A DNA stretch of 64,000 nucleotides from Haloarcula rubra (GCF_019599465.1 NZ_RKLR01000012.1:1-64000); one strand, 5' to 3'. Positions 1 to 8,753 are shown, counted from the first letter of the stretch. The notes: generated from the letters alone by a model not told the origin. Numbers and translations are program-made.

Positions 1-134
1 GGTGGCTCTCGCCCCACCGAGGAGTGTCAAAAGACAAGCTAACACCGTATCTTAGAGCCTTTCAGCTCCGCTGCGAACTCTACAGAAAACCAGGTGACGA
101 AGCGCTCAAACATGCTCTCGACGCCGCCCTCTGA
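1..134 (+). pseudogene. C-terminal end of a transposase (IS1595-like), cut by window edge
   Basis: The frame starting at base 3 is open from the window edge to a TGA at 132-134 and reads as a 43-residue protein tail with the motif WLSPHRGVSKDKL followed by YLRAFQLR. That pattern resembles the C-terminus of IS1595/ISXO2-type transposases as I recall them, but I could not compare it. The rest of the gene lies outside the window, so it may be intact. It ends only 12 bases before the next gene, which suggests that an insertion sequence abuts or has cut the 5' end of the nuclease gene that follows. Confidence 0.45.
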
Positions 135-145
135 AAATCAACAAC

Positions 146-925
146 GTGCTTCACAAGAGCGTAGATCAAATAGAGGGAGTTCATTCTTGGGAGGGAACAG
201 AAAAAGTCCGTGGTAAATTAACCTCTGCCGAGACAGAGTTCACGGAACTTCTGGTGTCTATCAGCGAGCATTCTGTCGAATTTGCATATTGGCATAAGTC
301 TCACAAAGAGTGGCGAAATATTTCGGTTCCATGTTCAGAAGTGGTAGAGAACGACCTTCCCCAAGGAATAGAAAACGTAGAAAAGCTCTATAGCACATTC
401 TACGATTTCTTCACCGTTGAGTATGATGGGGAGATAGACCATTTCAATGAAAATGTCAATTCCTCAGAGGCGACAGCGGTTCATAAAATAGAGAAAATTT
501 TCAATCGCTTTGGTGAAATTGCTCTTCCACTACGGGAACGACGATCAGACAAAGAACCACTCGAAATGAACGATGAAGCGGATGTTCAGTATCTTCTCCA
601 CGGGCTACTTAAACTGGACTTTGATGATGTCCGCCGAGAGCCGCACACCGAACGTCATAGCTCCGTGTCCCCTCGGATAGATTTCTTGATACAGGATGAA
701 ACGATTGGAATCGAAGTAAAACGAGCTTCGCCTACTCGTCAAGAGAAAGCACTTCGCAAGGAGCTATCTGAAGATAAGGAACAGTACCGGCTTGACACTA
801 ACATCGACACTCTGTTAATGTTCATATACGACCCTGAGAAGCAAATTGAAAACAAAGCCGAATTTGAGTCTTCATTCGAACAGGAAACGCCACAGATGGA
901 AACCAGAGTGACGGTCACGAGATAG
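146..925 (+). CDS. DpnII/MboI-type PD-(D/E)XK nuclease with an unassigned N-terminal domain
   Basis: This 259-residue acidic protein carries a C-terminal nuclease-like core at about residues 143-195. A conserved acidic helix (EADVQYLLHGLL) leads into D179 in RIDF and E190-x-K192 in IGIEVK, which is the PD-(D/E)XK signature in the arrangement of the REase_DpnII-MboI family. Residues 1-135 are an unassigned domain that may sense DNA or another trigger. No methyltransferase is adjacent, so this is not an ordinary restriction-modification pair. The GTG start at 146 is the first available after stops at 53 and 95. It lies 12 bases after a transposase tail, so the native N-terminus may have been replaced. 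Function as a defence effector is inference. Confidence 0.6.
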   Translation: MLHKSVDQIEGVHSWEGTEKVRGKLTSAETEFTELLVSISEHSVEFAYWHKSHKEWRNISVPCSEVVENDLPQGIENVEKLYSTFYDFFTVEYDGEIDHFNENVNSSEATAVHKIEKIFNRFGEIALPLRERRSDKEPLEMNDEADVQYLLHGLLKLDFDDVRREPHTERHSSVSPRIDFLIQDETIGIEVKRASPTRQEKALRKELSEDKEQYRLDTNIDTLLMFIYDPEKQIENKAEFESSFEQETPQMETRVTVTR

Positions 926-945
926 CACAACCGGGATTCAGATAC

Positions 946-1239
946 TCATTCTTCAAGTCGGAGGTCGTCGGCGTCTAGATCGCCCGCAAGGTAGTCGCGG
1001 CCTTTCTGCGTAATCTGGTAGTAGCCCTTCCCCTCATCAACTTTCTCCAGTAGCCCGCGTTTCGAGAGTTTCCTCATCCGGCGAGCAACCGTCTCGTGGC
1101 TCTTGTCAATGAGGTTCCGCTGGTCATGGAGATTGTACCAGACCAACGCAGGCGAGAGTACGAGAGCGTCATCTTGGACCGCGAAGAACTCCAGAATGGA
1201 GTCATCTACTTCGTTCATTCCTGCCACTCGCGGGCGCAT
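946..1239 (-). CDS. PhiH1 repressor-like winged-helix regulator
   Basis: A 97-residue winged-helix protein: residues 10-75 form the recognition domain (SHETVARRMRKLSKRGLLEKV followed by a YYQITQKGRDYL wing), and it ends in an acidic DADDL tail typical of haloviral PhiH1 repressor homologues. The start MRPRVAGMN at 1239 was chosen over a longer upstream frame because homologues begin with MRP and the upstream reading is not protein-like. It is divergent from the zinc-ribbon/recombinase operon, the usual layout of a lysogeny module. Two AGCACAA repeats at 1321-1327 and 1341-1347 lie in its promoter region and are candidate operators. Confidence 0.7.
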   Translation of the reverse strand: MRPRVAGMNEVDDSILEFFAVQDDALVLSPALVWYNLHDQRNLIDKSHETVARRMRKLSKRGLLEKVDEGKGYYQITQKGRDYLAGDLDADDLRLEE

Positions 1240-1320
1240 ACCCGGAAATCTCGCGGGTTCCCGATAGTTGCAACGGTCGGATTTATCGCGATGGGTGTGA
1301 AAGTCGTTTCTGACATATAC

Positions 1321-1347
1321 AGCACAAAGTTGAAATGGATAGCACAA
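1321..1347. promoter_or_regulatory. Tandem AGCACAA repeats, candidate repressor operator
   Basis: AGCACAAAG at 1321 and AGCACAAAA at 1341 are direct repeats 20 bp apart, about two helical turns, upstream of the PhiH1-like repressor. A third AGCACAA lies at 924-930 just past the other end of the gene. Binding is inferred from position and spacing only. Confidence 0.3.
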
Positions 1348-1529
1348 AAGTAGGGTAGGTATAGAGCGCATCACCGGGCCGTCGATGGAGCAGGTAGGGG
1401 TGAGAAAGAGTTGGACGCCGACGAGCCACCGTCGGCCGGGGTGCCGCTCTCGTGAGCGAACACATGACCACGACCGATGCACGCCGCCAAAAGACAGGTG
1501 GCACGACCGACCGCCCGCGCCCCGGTTTC

Positions 1530-1593
1530 ACTTTCACCTCCGAAATAGCGAATATTTGGGGGACGGGGTGGCGAAACGATTACTTTCACTTCC
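1530..1593. repeat. Direct repeats ACTTTCACYTCC upstream of the recombinase operon
   Basis: ACTTTCACCTCC at 1530-1541 and ACTTTCACTTCC at 1582-1593 match at 11 of 12 positions, with starts 52 bp apart, just upstream of the zinc-ribbon/recombinase operon. They could be operator sites or arm-type recombinase sites. No direct evidence separates these options. Confidence 0.35.
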
Positions 1594-1649
1594 ACCACAC
1601 GCGTCTGGATTCCTCCTTTTGTACCCCCCTCCGTCAGTCCCGAGCGGTA

Positions 1650-1910
1650 ATGTCGGAGACGAAGAAGACGGTCGAGATAGAGAACCGTAGCGACCGGTGG
1701 CGGTTCGTGTGTCCCCGCGGCCACCGGTCCTGGGAGCCCACCAACCACCACTTCTGGTGTTCGAAGTGTGCCCGCGCCGACGACGTCGACGGCGTGTTCC
1801 ACGAACTGCGTGACCGTCGCGACGGCGGGCTGCTGGAACGCGAGCAGGTCCGACTGCTGACGCCCGTTGGTCCCTACGACCGCGACCTCGACGGAGGTGA
1901 GCGCGCGTGA
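1650..1910 (+). CDS. Small zinc-ribbon-like protein encoded ahead of the recombinase
   Basis: An 86-residue hydrophilic protein with Cys/His clusters at about residues 21-42 (CPRGH, then HHFWCSKCARA) that could hold one zinc ion. Its stop overlaps the recombinase GTG start (GTGA, 1907-1910), so the two are translationally coupled. The ATG at 1650 was chosen because the frame upstream runs through the promoter-like repeat region and does not read as protein. By position it could be a recombination directionality or DNA-binding accessory factor, which is inference. I do not recognise a named family. Confidence 0.55.
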   Translation: MSETKKTVEIENRSDRWRFVCPRGHRSWEPTNHHFWCSKCARADDVDGVFHELRDRRDGGLLEREQVRLLTPVGPYDRDLDGGERA

Positions 1911-2941
1911 CCGACCTCGAACCGCTCGTCCCCGCCCGCGGCATCGAGATGTACATCGACGCCCGGCAGGACGAATTGAGCGAGGCCACGCTCCAGTCAC
2001 AGGAGTACCGGCTGGAGGCATTCAGGGAGTTCTGCGACGAGGAGGACATCGACAACCTCAACGACCTGACCGGCCGGGACCTGTACGCCTATCGCGTCTG
2101 GCGGCGCGAGGGGAACGGCCTTGACCGCGAGCCCATCGAGCCTATCACGCTCCGCGGCCAGCTGGCGACGGTCCGCTCGTTCCTCCGGTTCGCCGCGGAA
2201 GTCGACGCGGTGCCCGAGGACCTGCAGAACAAGGTACCTCTGCCCACAGTCAACGGCGGGGCCGGCGTGAGCGCAACGACGCTGGAACCGGACCGCGCCG
2301 ACGAGATACTCGACTACCTCCGGAAGTTCGAGTACGCCTCGAAGACCCACGTCATCGTCCTCCTGCTGTGGCACACCGGCGCGCGTATGGGCGGCATCCG
2401 CGCGCTGGACGTAGACGACTGTCACCTCGACGACGACAATCCCGGTGTCGAGTTCGTGAACCGACCGGACACCGACACGCCGCTGAAGAACAAGGACAAG
2501 GGCCAGCGCTGGAACGCGATCAACCACCACGTCGCCGATGTCCTCCGCGACTACATCGACGGCCCGCGGCACAGCGTCTTCGACGAGTACGGCCGCCGCC
2601 CGCTCATCACGACGACGAACGGCCGGGCGTCGCGCTCGACGATTCGCTCGGCGGTGTACAAAGTCACCCGTCCCTGCTGGCGCGGCGAGGAGTGCCCTCA
2701 CGACCGCGACCCTGAGGATTGCGATGCCACTGCGCGGAGCCTCGCTTCGAAGTGTCCCTCCGCCCGGTCCCCCCACGACGTGCGGAGCGGGCGGGTCACC
2801 TCCTACCGACGCGAGGACGTGCCCCGCCGAGTGGTGTCCGATCGACTGAACGCGAGCGACCAGATTCTCGACAAACACTACGACCGACGCGGCGAGCGAG
2901 AGAAGTCCGAACAGCGTCGCGATTACCTTCCAGATTCATGA
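1907..2941 (+). CDS. Tyrosine recombinase / phage-type integrase
   Basis: A 344-residue site-specific recombinase. Residues 10-115 form an N-terminal SAM-like core-binding domain, and the catalytic domain follows. It shows R160 (HTGARMGG), H290-x-x-R293 (SPHDVRSGR) and the nucleophile Y325 (KHYDRRG). Four cysteines (257, 263, 273 and 283) form an inserted zinc-finger-like loop before the HxxR motif, common in haloarchaeal integrases. The GTG start overlaps the preceding small gene by 4 bp. It is expected to integrate and excise the element that also carries the PhiH1-like repressor. No tRNA attachment site was found nearby. Confidence 0.85.
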   Translation: MTDLEPLVPARGIEMYIDARQDELSEATLQSQEYRLEAFREFCDEEDIDNLNDLTGRDLYAYRVWRREGNGLDREPIEPITLRGQLATVRSFLRFAAEVDAVPEDLQNKVPLPTVNGGAGVSATTLEPDRADEILDYLRKFEYASKTHVIVLLLWHTGARMGGIRALDVDDCHLDDDNPGVEFVNRPDTDTPLKNKDKGQRWNAINHHVADVLRDYIDGPRHSVFDEYGRRPLITTTNGRASRSTIRSAVYKVTRPCWRGEECPHDRDPEDCDATARSLASKCPSARSPHDVRSGRVTSYRREDVPRRVVSDRLNASDQILDKHYDRRGEREKSEQRRDYLPDS

Positions 2942-3085
2942 TTAATTCCAATTTGACAAGCCGCGGTAACTACCAGACGAAGAGACGAAACCGGCAGATT
3001 TCAACTAGTGCCTGCACGATTCTGAGTCGGGTCCAGTATCGTGGCTAATCATATCATTCTCCAAGCGGTGCCAATTGCCACATGA

Positions 3086-4042
3086 TCATTCTTCGACCGT
3101 GTCAATGAGGTCGGCCGCCGTCGCCGAAATTCGGTCCAACCGGTCATGGAGCGTCTCCGGCGCGTCGTCGTCCCACGCAGCTAGGTAGAATGCCGAGTTG
3201 TCCGGGTCCAACCCGAAGTGCCGACTCACGATGTAAGCGACGGCTTCAGCCTCGACTTCGAGACAGGATGTCTCCTCGTCAAAGTCGGGCTCGAAGTGCA
3301 ACAGGGCGTGCGCGAATTCGTGAATGAGGGTTCTCGCGAGGTCCGCACGGTTGTCCCGGTCGACAACCTCGACAATCGGATTGGTCGTCGTGACACTCCG
3401 ACGCTCGCACACCCCACGTGCCGAACCGTGCGTCCATTCCTCGGGATCGACAATGGTTGCGTCGACGCCGATGTCGTCGGTCGCCACCAACAGGTCCTCG
3501 ACGAGACCGTCTGCCTCGCCATGGGTCTTGGTCTCGAGGTCGGGTAGCGGCTCTCCCTCAGTCTGCGAGACATCGAACACCGCCGTCGGCCGGAATCCCA
3601 CGAGGCCTCGCGACCAGTTGTCTGGTTCTGCCTCATCGTACTCACACTCGGTATTTGCGTGGTACGAGGGCGAATTGCCGCACTTGGGACACTTGTTCGT
3701 GATGATGGGTGCCCAGATCCAGATCGCGTCCTCACCTTGCTGGACCTGCCGGTCGAACTCCTCTTGCCAGGTGTTGTACCCCGCGACTTTGGTCGCTTCG
3801 GGACACTGCAATTGGATGAGGAGCGTGTTCCGGGCCGAGTAATCGTGAAACTTGCTCTGGACGTCCAGCCACTGCTGGAACTGCTCGCTGGCTTGTGCGT
3901 CGTCGGTCAACTCCGCGAGGTCTGCAACCCACGCATCAAGCTGGTCACGCATGTCGTCGGCACGCGTGTCAGACTCGTCGAACGAGCAGGTAGTCTGTTG
4001 GCTGGCCGCTGTCTTGGGAAGGTCGGTTTGGATCGTCGACAT
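3086..4042 (-). CDS. ArdC-type antirestriction protein with zincin-like domain
   Basis: A 318-residue protein with the two-part ArdC layout. The N-terminal domain (about residues 30-100, with FHDYSARNTLLIQLQ and VAGYNTWQEEF) resembles the ssDNA-binding ArdC N-domain. A CPKCGN/CEY zinc-ribbon insertion follows at about 115-135. The C-terminal metallopeptidase-like domain has HEFAHALLH at about 240 and a downstream EAEAVAYIV helix. Such proteins protect incoming plasmid or viral DNA from host restriction. The start at MSTIQTDLP (4042) is preferred over an upstream in-frame extension. It lies in the mobile-element region with an orphan nuclease 2 kb away. Confidence 0.8.
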   Translation of the reverse strand: MSTIQTDLPKTAASQQTTCSFDESDTRADDMRDQLDAWVADLAELTDDAQASEQFQQWLDVQSKFHDYSARNTLLIQLQCPEATKVAGYNTWQEEFDRQVQQGEDAIWIWAPIITNKCPKCGNSPSYHANTECEYDEAEPDNWSRGLVGFRPTAVFDVSQTEGEPLPDLETKTHGEADGLVEDLLVATDDIGVDATIVDPEEWTHGSARGVCERRSVTTTNPIVEVVDRDNRADLARTLIHEFAHALLHFEPDFDEETSCLEVEAEAVAYIVSRHFGLDPDNSAFYLAAWDDDAPETLHDRLDRISATAADLIDTVEE

Positions 4043-4114
4043 CGTTGTGTCCGGGACGCACTCTCGGGCACGCCCCGCACCTCCCACGGGGCACACAAAA
4101 TCCGTCTGTGGGTG

Positions 4115-4381
4115 CTACTCGCCGTCGTCGGCAGTCGCGGCCTGCCAGCCCGTGTGGAAGTACGCAACTGCCTTGTCCGATCCAAAGGCTCGTCCAGACG
4201 GAGAATGGACGAGCAACTGCTCGTCTGGAACGACGTCGATAACGCCCTCAGCACGGAGGTCCTCGACGAGATCGTGAGCAACCGACTCGTCGAAACGCAG
4301 AGCGGCCGTTCGCTCTTTGTCGCGGTCGTTGGCTAGCTGTCGACGCTCGAATCGCTCGTAATCTGGGATAGTCTCGTCCAT
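4115..4381 (-). CDS. Small conserved-type hypothetical protein upstream of ArdC
   Basis: An 88-residue acidic protein beginning MDETIPDYERFERRQLAND. It is rich in charged helices and ends in a short C-terminal segment (VAYFHTGWQAATADDGE). It lies 72 bp upstream of the ArdC gene on the same strand and is probably cotranscribed. I do not recognise a family. A perfect 13-bp inverted repeat lies 50-90 bp upstream of its start and may control the pair. Confidence 0.6.
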   Translation of the reverse strand: MDETIPDYERFERRQLANDRDKERTAALRFDESVAHDLVEDLRAEGVIDVVPDEQLLVHSPSGRAFGSDKAVAYFHTGWQAATADDGE

Positions 4382-4430
4382 GATGTCGCGAGAGGTCGCC
4401 CTCTCGCTTCACTGGGGGCGCAAAAATCGA

Positions 4431-4470
4431 CTAACCAACAATCAGCGATTTTCTACCGATTGTTGGTTAG
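4431..4470. promoter_or_regulatory. Perfect 13-bp inverted repeat upstream of the ArdC operon
   Basis: CTAACCAACAATC at 4431-4443 and its exact complement GATTGTTGGTTAG at 4458-4470 are separated by a 14-nt loop. It lies upstream of the 88-residue gene, in the position of an operator, and has no T-run to suggest a terminator. Arms this long without mismatch in a decayed neighbourhood suggest selection. Confidence 0.55.
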
Positions 4471-4511
4471 CGACACACCACTGTGTCCGGAGCTTTCGAC
4501 CGAGAATGTGG

Positions 4512-5020
4512 TCAGGTCGGCAATTTCGGTGCAACGATGAACTGACAGATGGCCTCGGTGTCAGGGAATGGTGCGCTGATACGGACAGGATTGTGTCGAT
4601 TCACTTGGAGTTTGCAAGGAGACTCACCCGGCAAGGCACGGTCGATCGTTCGGAGGCGGCTCGTTTCGAACCGCGTCAGTGCCTCGGTAGCCTCGAATGC
4701 AACCAGTTCCTGCTGCTGATGCCGGTACACTATACTGTCGACATCGCCGTCGGCATGGACTCGGAGTTCACCGTCGTCGTCGACATCGATCTCAACCCGT
4801 TCCGAAAGGACGCTACGGCAGACAGCGAAAACGAGAGATCTGCTCGCGAGGTGTGGGATGTCTCTGACAACTCAATCTCGAAGAGACTCGCTGGGGTTCT
4901 GATGAACTCGGCCGAAAGGAGTTTAGTCATCCGGGTGATCCCGTCAACCTCGAATACGCTCGCACTAGCGTTCATAGAGAACCATCCGACATCGTCTGAA
5001 CTCATGATGAATTCCCTCAC
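4512..5020 (-). pseudogene. Frameshifted haloarchaeal protein of unknown function
   Basis: Two minus-strand frames appear to belong together. The first begins at about 5005-5020 (MSSDDVGWFSMNASASVFEV, then TKLLSAEF). The second is open from about 4871 to the stop at 4512 and contains PHLASRSLVFAVCRSVL and TLPGESPC-like segments ending in FIVAPKLPT. Joining them near 4865-4875 would give one protein of about 165 residues, so a single-base indel is the simplest explanation. Codon bias is typical of haloarchaeal genes in both halves. I do not recognise the family. Confidence 0.4.
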
Positions 5021-5101
5021 CCGCTAAGGGAGCACACAGAATCCAAGAGACGGTATGAGGGTATCATAGAACAGTTCGCATACCCCGCAAGTCGTCACAG
5101 G

Positions 5102-5346
5102 GTGAATCGTTCAGTACAGTCAAGTGACTCCGCGACACAACAGCCGCCAGTCGACGAAGGTGAAACACGCCGCGTCGAGATTGAGAGTATGGGCGATCAA
5201 GGTGACGGAGTGGCACGAGTCGAACGGGGTACGTCGTTATCGTCCCTGACACAGAAATCGGTGAACGCATCACTGTCGAGATCGAAGCGGTCAATCAGAA
5301 CGTGGCTTTTGGCACCGTCACTGAGCGACATAGCTACTACGAGTGA
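5102..5346 (+). pseudogene. TRAM-domain protein, broken by a one-base deletion
   Basis: The 5' frame reads a TRAM-domain start (ETRRVEIESMGDQGDGVARVERG). The 3' frame continues it (YVVIVPDTEIGERITVEIE, then NVAFGTV) to a TGA at 5344-5346. The frame changes at the run GAACGGGGTACG around 5223-5233, where one missing base explains the break. TRAM proteins are small RNA-binding beta-barrel proteins, usually longer at the N-terminus in haloarchaea, so this copy is probably also truncated. It should be non-functional unless the frameshift is bypassed. Confidence 0.65.
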
Positions 5347-5928
5347 TATCCATCCTACGCCGCAGGACAAGACTTTGAAATTGGATTCAAAAATGGCGAC
5401 AGGGTGGACGGACACGCTGGGAGAGTGATGGCTTCGGTCATGCCCGCATCTAACCGTTTTGATCAGGTAGTGGTTTCAGAGCAGGTGAAAGAGGGGTCAC
5501 CGGCTCTGATGGGGTGCCTCTGACAGCCCGCAGTGCGTCGTTTGATACGTGTTTTTATAGTCCTATTGGCATTAGTCCGTACTCCATTGAAAATCGCTGA
5601 GGATACCTCAGCGATACGTCGACGACCAGCCGTGGTCCTGCGGTCGCCGACGTTGCTGTCAGAGGCACGGGCATTCGGGCCCGCGTGAGGAACATGTGCT
5701 ATCCCCACTCAAAAGTTCCGAGAACATCAAAAATTGACAGACAACCTTGCACTCGAGGAATGTCGGTGCAAGACCTGTCTTCAGAAACCTACCAGTGAGT
5801 CCTAGAGAAGAATCCATAACGGACTGACATTGGTCTCCTTCAGCAGGGCATGCGTCTTTGTCTGGGAAGTTCAGATACAAGGACTCCGATATTAGTCGTG
5901 AGACCCGTGTGTGGAGTGCGCCGTTATG
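5347..5928. other. Intergenic stretch, no supported gene
   Basis: About 580 bp between the TRAM pseudogene and the HTH_10 gene. Open frames here lack a credible start and show no family motif. It may be remnant DNA. Confidence 0.4.
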
Positions 5929-6579
5929 TCACCTGTCGATTGAAAGTGATGAAAGAATGAGCCGCTTGATTCCCCGGCGAAGTAGTCCACCGGCAGCTGG
6001 TTGGGAGATCCCGAGCTCCGCTGCCACATCACGGAGGCTCGCTTCCCGAGGTTCCTCAAAGTAGCCGGCCTTGAGTGCGAGGAGTAACGCTTCACGCTGA
6101 CTCGTGGTGAGTCCTGCATCCGTTTCTAGCGGGCTCGCGTAGCCGTTCACTCGCTGTAGCTCAATTTCTATGTCGTTCTCCGACGCAAATTCCCAGAGGC
6201 GGGAGAGTTGCTCACGACTCGGCATCCAGACAGTCATAATCCAGGCTGCCCCGTCGTTTTTTATTTCAAGCGCTACCCCGTTAGAAATAGAAATGACTGG
6301 AGAGAAGAGTTGCGACTGATTCGTGTATTCAAAGCTGTAGATCGCCTCGTCGTCCGTTCGGAGGACTTGTTCGTAGTCCGCTATTGTGTGATCGTTTTGC
6401 AATCCAGCCTCAAACTGCTCGAAACTCTCTGAGTGAATGTGGTATAGATATTTACCCGAATGGGGGTCAGTTCCGGCTTCCGAGATCGGTTCTACCGTAG
6501 CTGTTTGGTCGTGAGCTAGTGTTTGTGTCAGGACCAAATCAGGATGTTGGACTCGGAAGACAGCCGTTACATCACTCAT
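5929..6579 (-). CDS. Bacterio-opsin activator-type HTH_10 transcriptional regulator
   Basis: A 216-residue regulator with the two-domain layout of small Bat-like proteins. Residues 1-150 form a BAT-type sensor domain with no obvious ligand site. Residues 155-210 form the HTH_10 DNA-binding domain, opening LTTSQREALLLALKAGYFEEPRE and continuing through a GISQPAAGGLLRRG recognition helix. No membrane segment or PAS domain is present, so it is a cytoplasmic one-component regulator. It stands alone, with pseudogenes on one side and a decayed region on the other, so no target can be assigned by context. Confidence 0.85.
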   Translation of the reverse strand: MSDVTAVFRVQHPDLVLTQTLAHDQTATVEPISEAGTDPHSGKYLYHIHSESFEQFEAGLQNDHTIADYEQVLRTDDEAIYSFEYTNQSQLFSPVISISNGVALEIKNDGAAWIMTVWMPSREQLSRLWEFASENDIEIELQRVNGYASPLETDAGLTTSQREALLLALKAGYFEEPREASLRDVAAELGISQPAAGGLLRRGIKRLILSSLSIDR

Positions 6580-7980
6580 TACCTGTACGATACGGACAGC
6601 GACTACGAATAAACTGGCCTCGTTTCTTCGTCGTTTACTGACCCTTTTATATCAAACTGCTCCTTGGCGGCATAGTCAGGCTAAGACAGGCAGACGGCTC
6701 ACTTGCGCTCAAACTGTGTACTCATTCCATCAAACGGAACGCAGGGAGGATGATGATAGTACCTCCTATGATGCACACGGTAATCTGTTCGTCCCCGATT
6801 CCCCCTGGTTGGGACTGCGATGAAAGAGGCGTCGGAATGATTACAGCTACAGTATTAAAAACGAAAGAAGCTGATTCTATTTCTTACTGACCGTATTTCC
6901 CTGTGTATACGTCCTAAACTCAGAATGAAGAGAACTGAACAAAGCTTTCAGAGCCTGCTCAGTTCTACCCGGTTCCCGAGAAGGGCGTGGTGAGCCAGGG
7001 AGATAGAATTTAACCTCATCAGCGTTATTCGTGTTCGTTCGGTGGCGTCGTTTTGTCATACACCCAATAGTACGATGTGGACAGAAATCGGAATTCTCCA
7101 TAACTGTATAACCCGTTTTTCACATCGTGTCGAAGAATCACCGAGAGAGGGTAGACCAGCAATGCTGAGTCAGAAACTGCAGTAGTACAACGAGGTCCTG
7201 ATCGATGATTGCGATGCGCAGATTGATGCCGAGTGGCCGTCGACCATACAGACGCTCTTGGGTGAGAACATGAGTGGCCGACGACCGTATTGTGACCTTG
7301 TACTCCCGACACAAAAACAGTTGGAGAATACTGTTCGGTTTGGCCCGGATTACCCTGCAGTGCTGGCGATGGGCAAGTACGCCACAACTTGTGTAGCCGT
7401 AGCTGCTTCAATTTCCCGAGGGGCTGCATGTAACCGCCTTGGCCACGCGACACGGCGTTGACGGTCCAAGTGTTTGCAGATGAGCGGGGCGAGTGCCTCG
7501 GGGCTTGACTCCGAGGGCAGTCCACTGTAACCCTGTCGGCAATCGGGAAAACGATGGTACTACCTCTTGTGTTTGTCGGGCGCTTCGCTGCATACAGCAT
7601 CCCTGGCATCGGTGACAGTATCCGGCTGCCCGTCAGCACGACGCTGTTCATCGAAGAGGGTGAGCGACTGAACGCCGTTGCCGGCAGTTTCTCGCTCCGA
7701 TAACTCTCGTGGAAGATTGGACAACTACCCGGGTCGGTGGCAGTCGGCGCAATTTAGCATCGGCGCTGATTGCATTTTGGGTGGCTGCGGCCTGTGCTGG
7801 CGCTGCTGCAGTGGGGTTTGTGGCCGTGGTAACTCGACCAGCCATGAACAATCGGCATCGACAGCTGTCAATTCTGCGGACTGAGTCCGCTTAGTTACAG
7901 TGGTCGATTGGTACAGTTTCTCTGTTCAGAGCCACTCGTGTAATCGTTGCAGAGTAAACACATGCATGGTACGGTGAGGA
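6580..7980. other. Decayed region with gene fragments only
   Basis: About 1.4 kb without an intact gene. Short protein-like plus-strand fragments appear at about 7550-7663 (VLPLVFVGRFAAYSIPGIG, ending FSLR) and 7750-7890 (a hydrophobic segment FWVAAACAGAAAVGFVAVV), but stops or frame breaks separate them. They look like remains of a membrane protein whose family I cannot name. Confidence 0.4.
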
Positions 7981-8547
7981 CTACTCGTCCGTCTCGAGTT
8001 CTTTGACTATCGTCGCAGGATTCCCCTGAACGACGACGTCGTCAGGGATGTCCTCTGTCACGACTGCTCCAGACCCAATAACAACGTCGTCACCAACCGT
8101 TACACCGGGATTGAGAACCGCTTGGCCGCCGATCCAGACATTATCGCCGACCGTCACTGGTTTGCCGTACTCCAGCCCTTTGACCCGTTCGGTCGCATCA
8201 AGCGAGTGGGTCGCGGTGTAGATGTGGACGCCTGGCCCAATCTGACAGTTCTGGCCAATATTCACTCGGCAGACGTCTAGGATAACGCAGTCGAAGTTCG
8301 CATAGAAGTTCTCTCCCACATGGATGTTGTAGCCGTAGTCACAGCGAAAGGGCGGCTCTACATGGCATTCCTCGCCAAGTGACCCGAATAGGTCTTCGAG
8401 TAGCTTTCGGCGCGTCTCATGATTGTCCGGTGCTGTCCGATTGTAGCGTCTCGTCAGGTTACGCGCATGATTCCGCTCGGCCACGAGTTCAGGATCATCG
8501 GCGGCGTATAGTTCCCCGTTCAGCATCTTCTCTTTTTCACTGGCCAT
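7981..8547 (-). CDS. maa: Maltose/galactoside-type sugar O-acetyltransferase
   Basis: A 188-residue hexapeptide-repeat acyltransferase. Residues 1-50 are the Mac N-terminal domain ([18 protein letters not shown]). Residues 60-180 form the left-handed beta-helix ([49 protein letters not shown]), with the catalytic His in TATHSLD. It should transfer acetyl from acetyl-CoA to a sugar hydroxyl in the cytoplasm. The start MASEKEKML at 8547 is preferred because it matches the usual domain start, whereas the longer upstream extension is not family-like. Substrate is not predictable from sequence. Confidence 0.85.
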   Translation of the reverse strand: MASEKEKMLNGELYAADDPELVAERNHARNLTRRYNRTAPDNHETRRKLLEDLFGSLGEECHVEPPFRCDYGYNIHVGENFYANFDCVILDVCRVNIGQNCQIGPGVHIYTATHSLDATERVKGLEYGKPVTVGDNVWIGGQAVLNPGVTVGDDVVIGSGAVVTEDIPDDVVVQGNPATIVKELETDE

Positions 8548-8753
8548 GGTTACGGTTGCCCGGACACGTCCGATACGTATTCCGAACTCCGTTTTTGGGG
8601 ATTCGGAGGTATGCAAACCAGACGTTGCAGACAAGATGACCGAGATTTAAACTAGAGGCATAGCAAGAGTGCTGGATTCTCGAGCACCGTATTGGGGGAT
8701 CGTACGCCGGTAAGTACAGGCTGGCAACCTATCGTTCAGTATGGCGTCGTCAG

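Noticed and set aside
1997-2878. A 293-codon minus-strand ORF over the integrase
   Set aside because: The plus strand has the R, HxxR and Y recombinase residues; the minus frame is Val/Arg-rich as expected of a codon-bias shadow.
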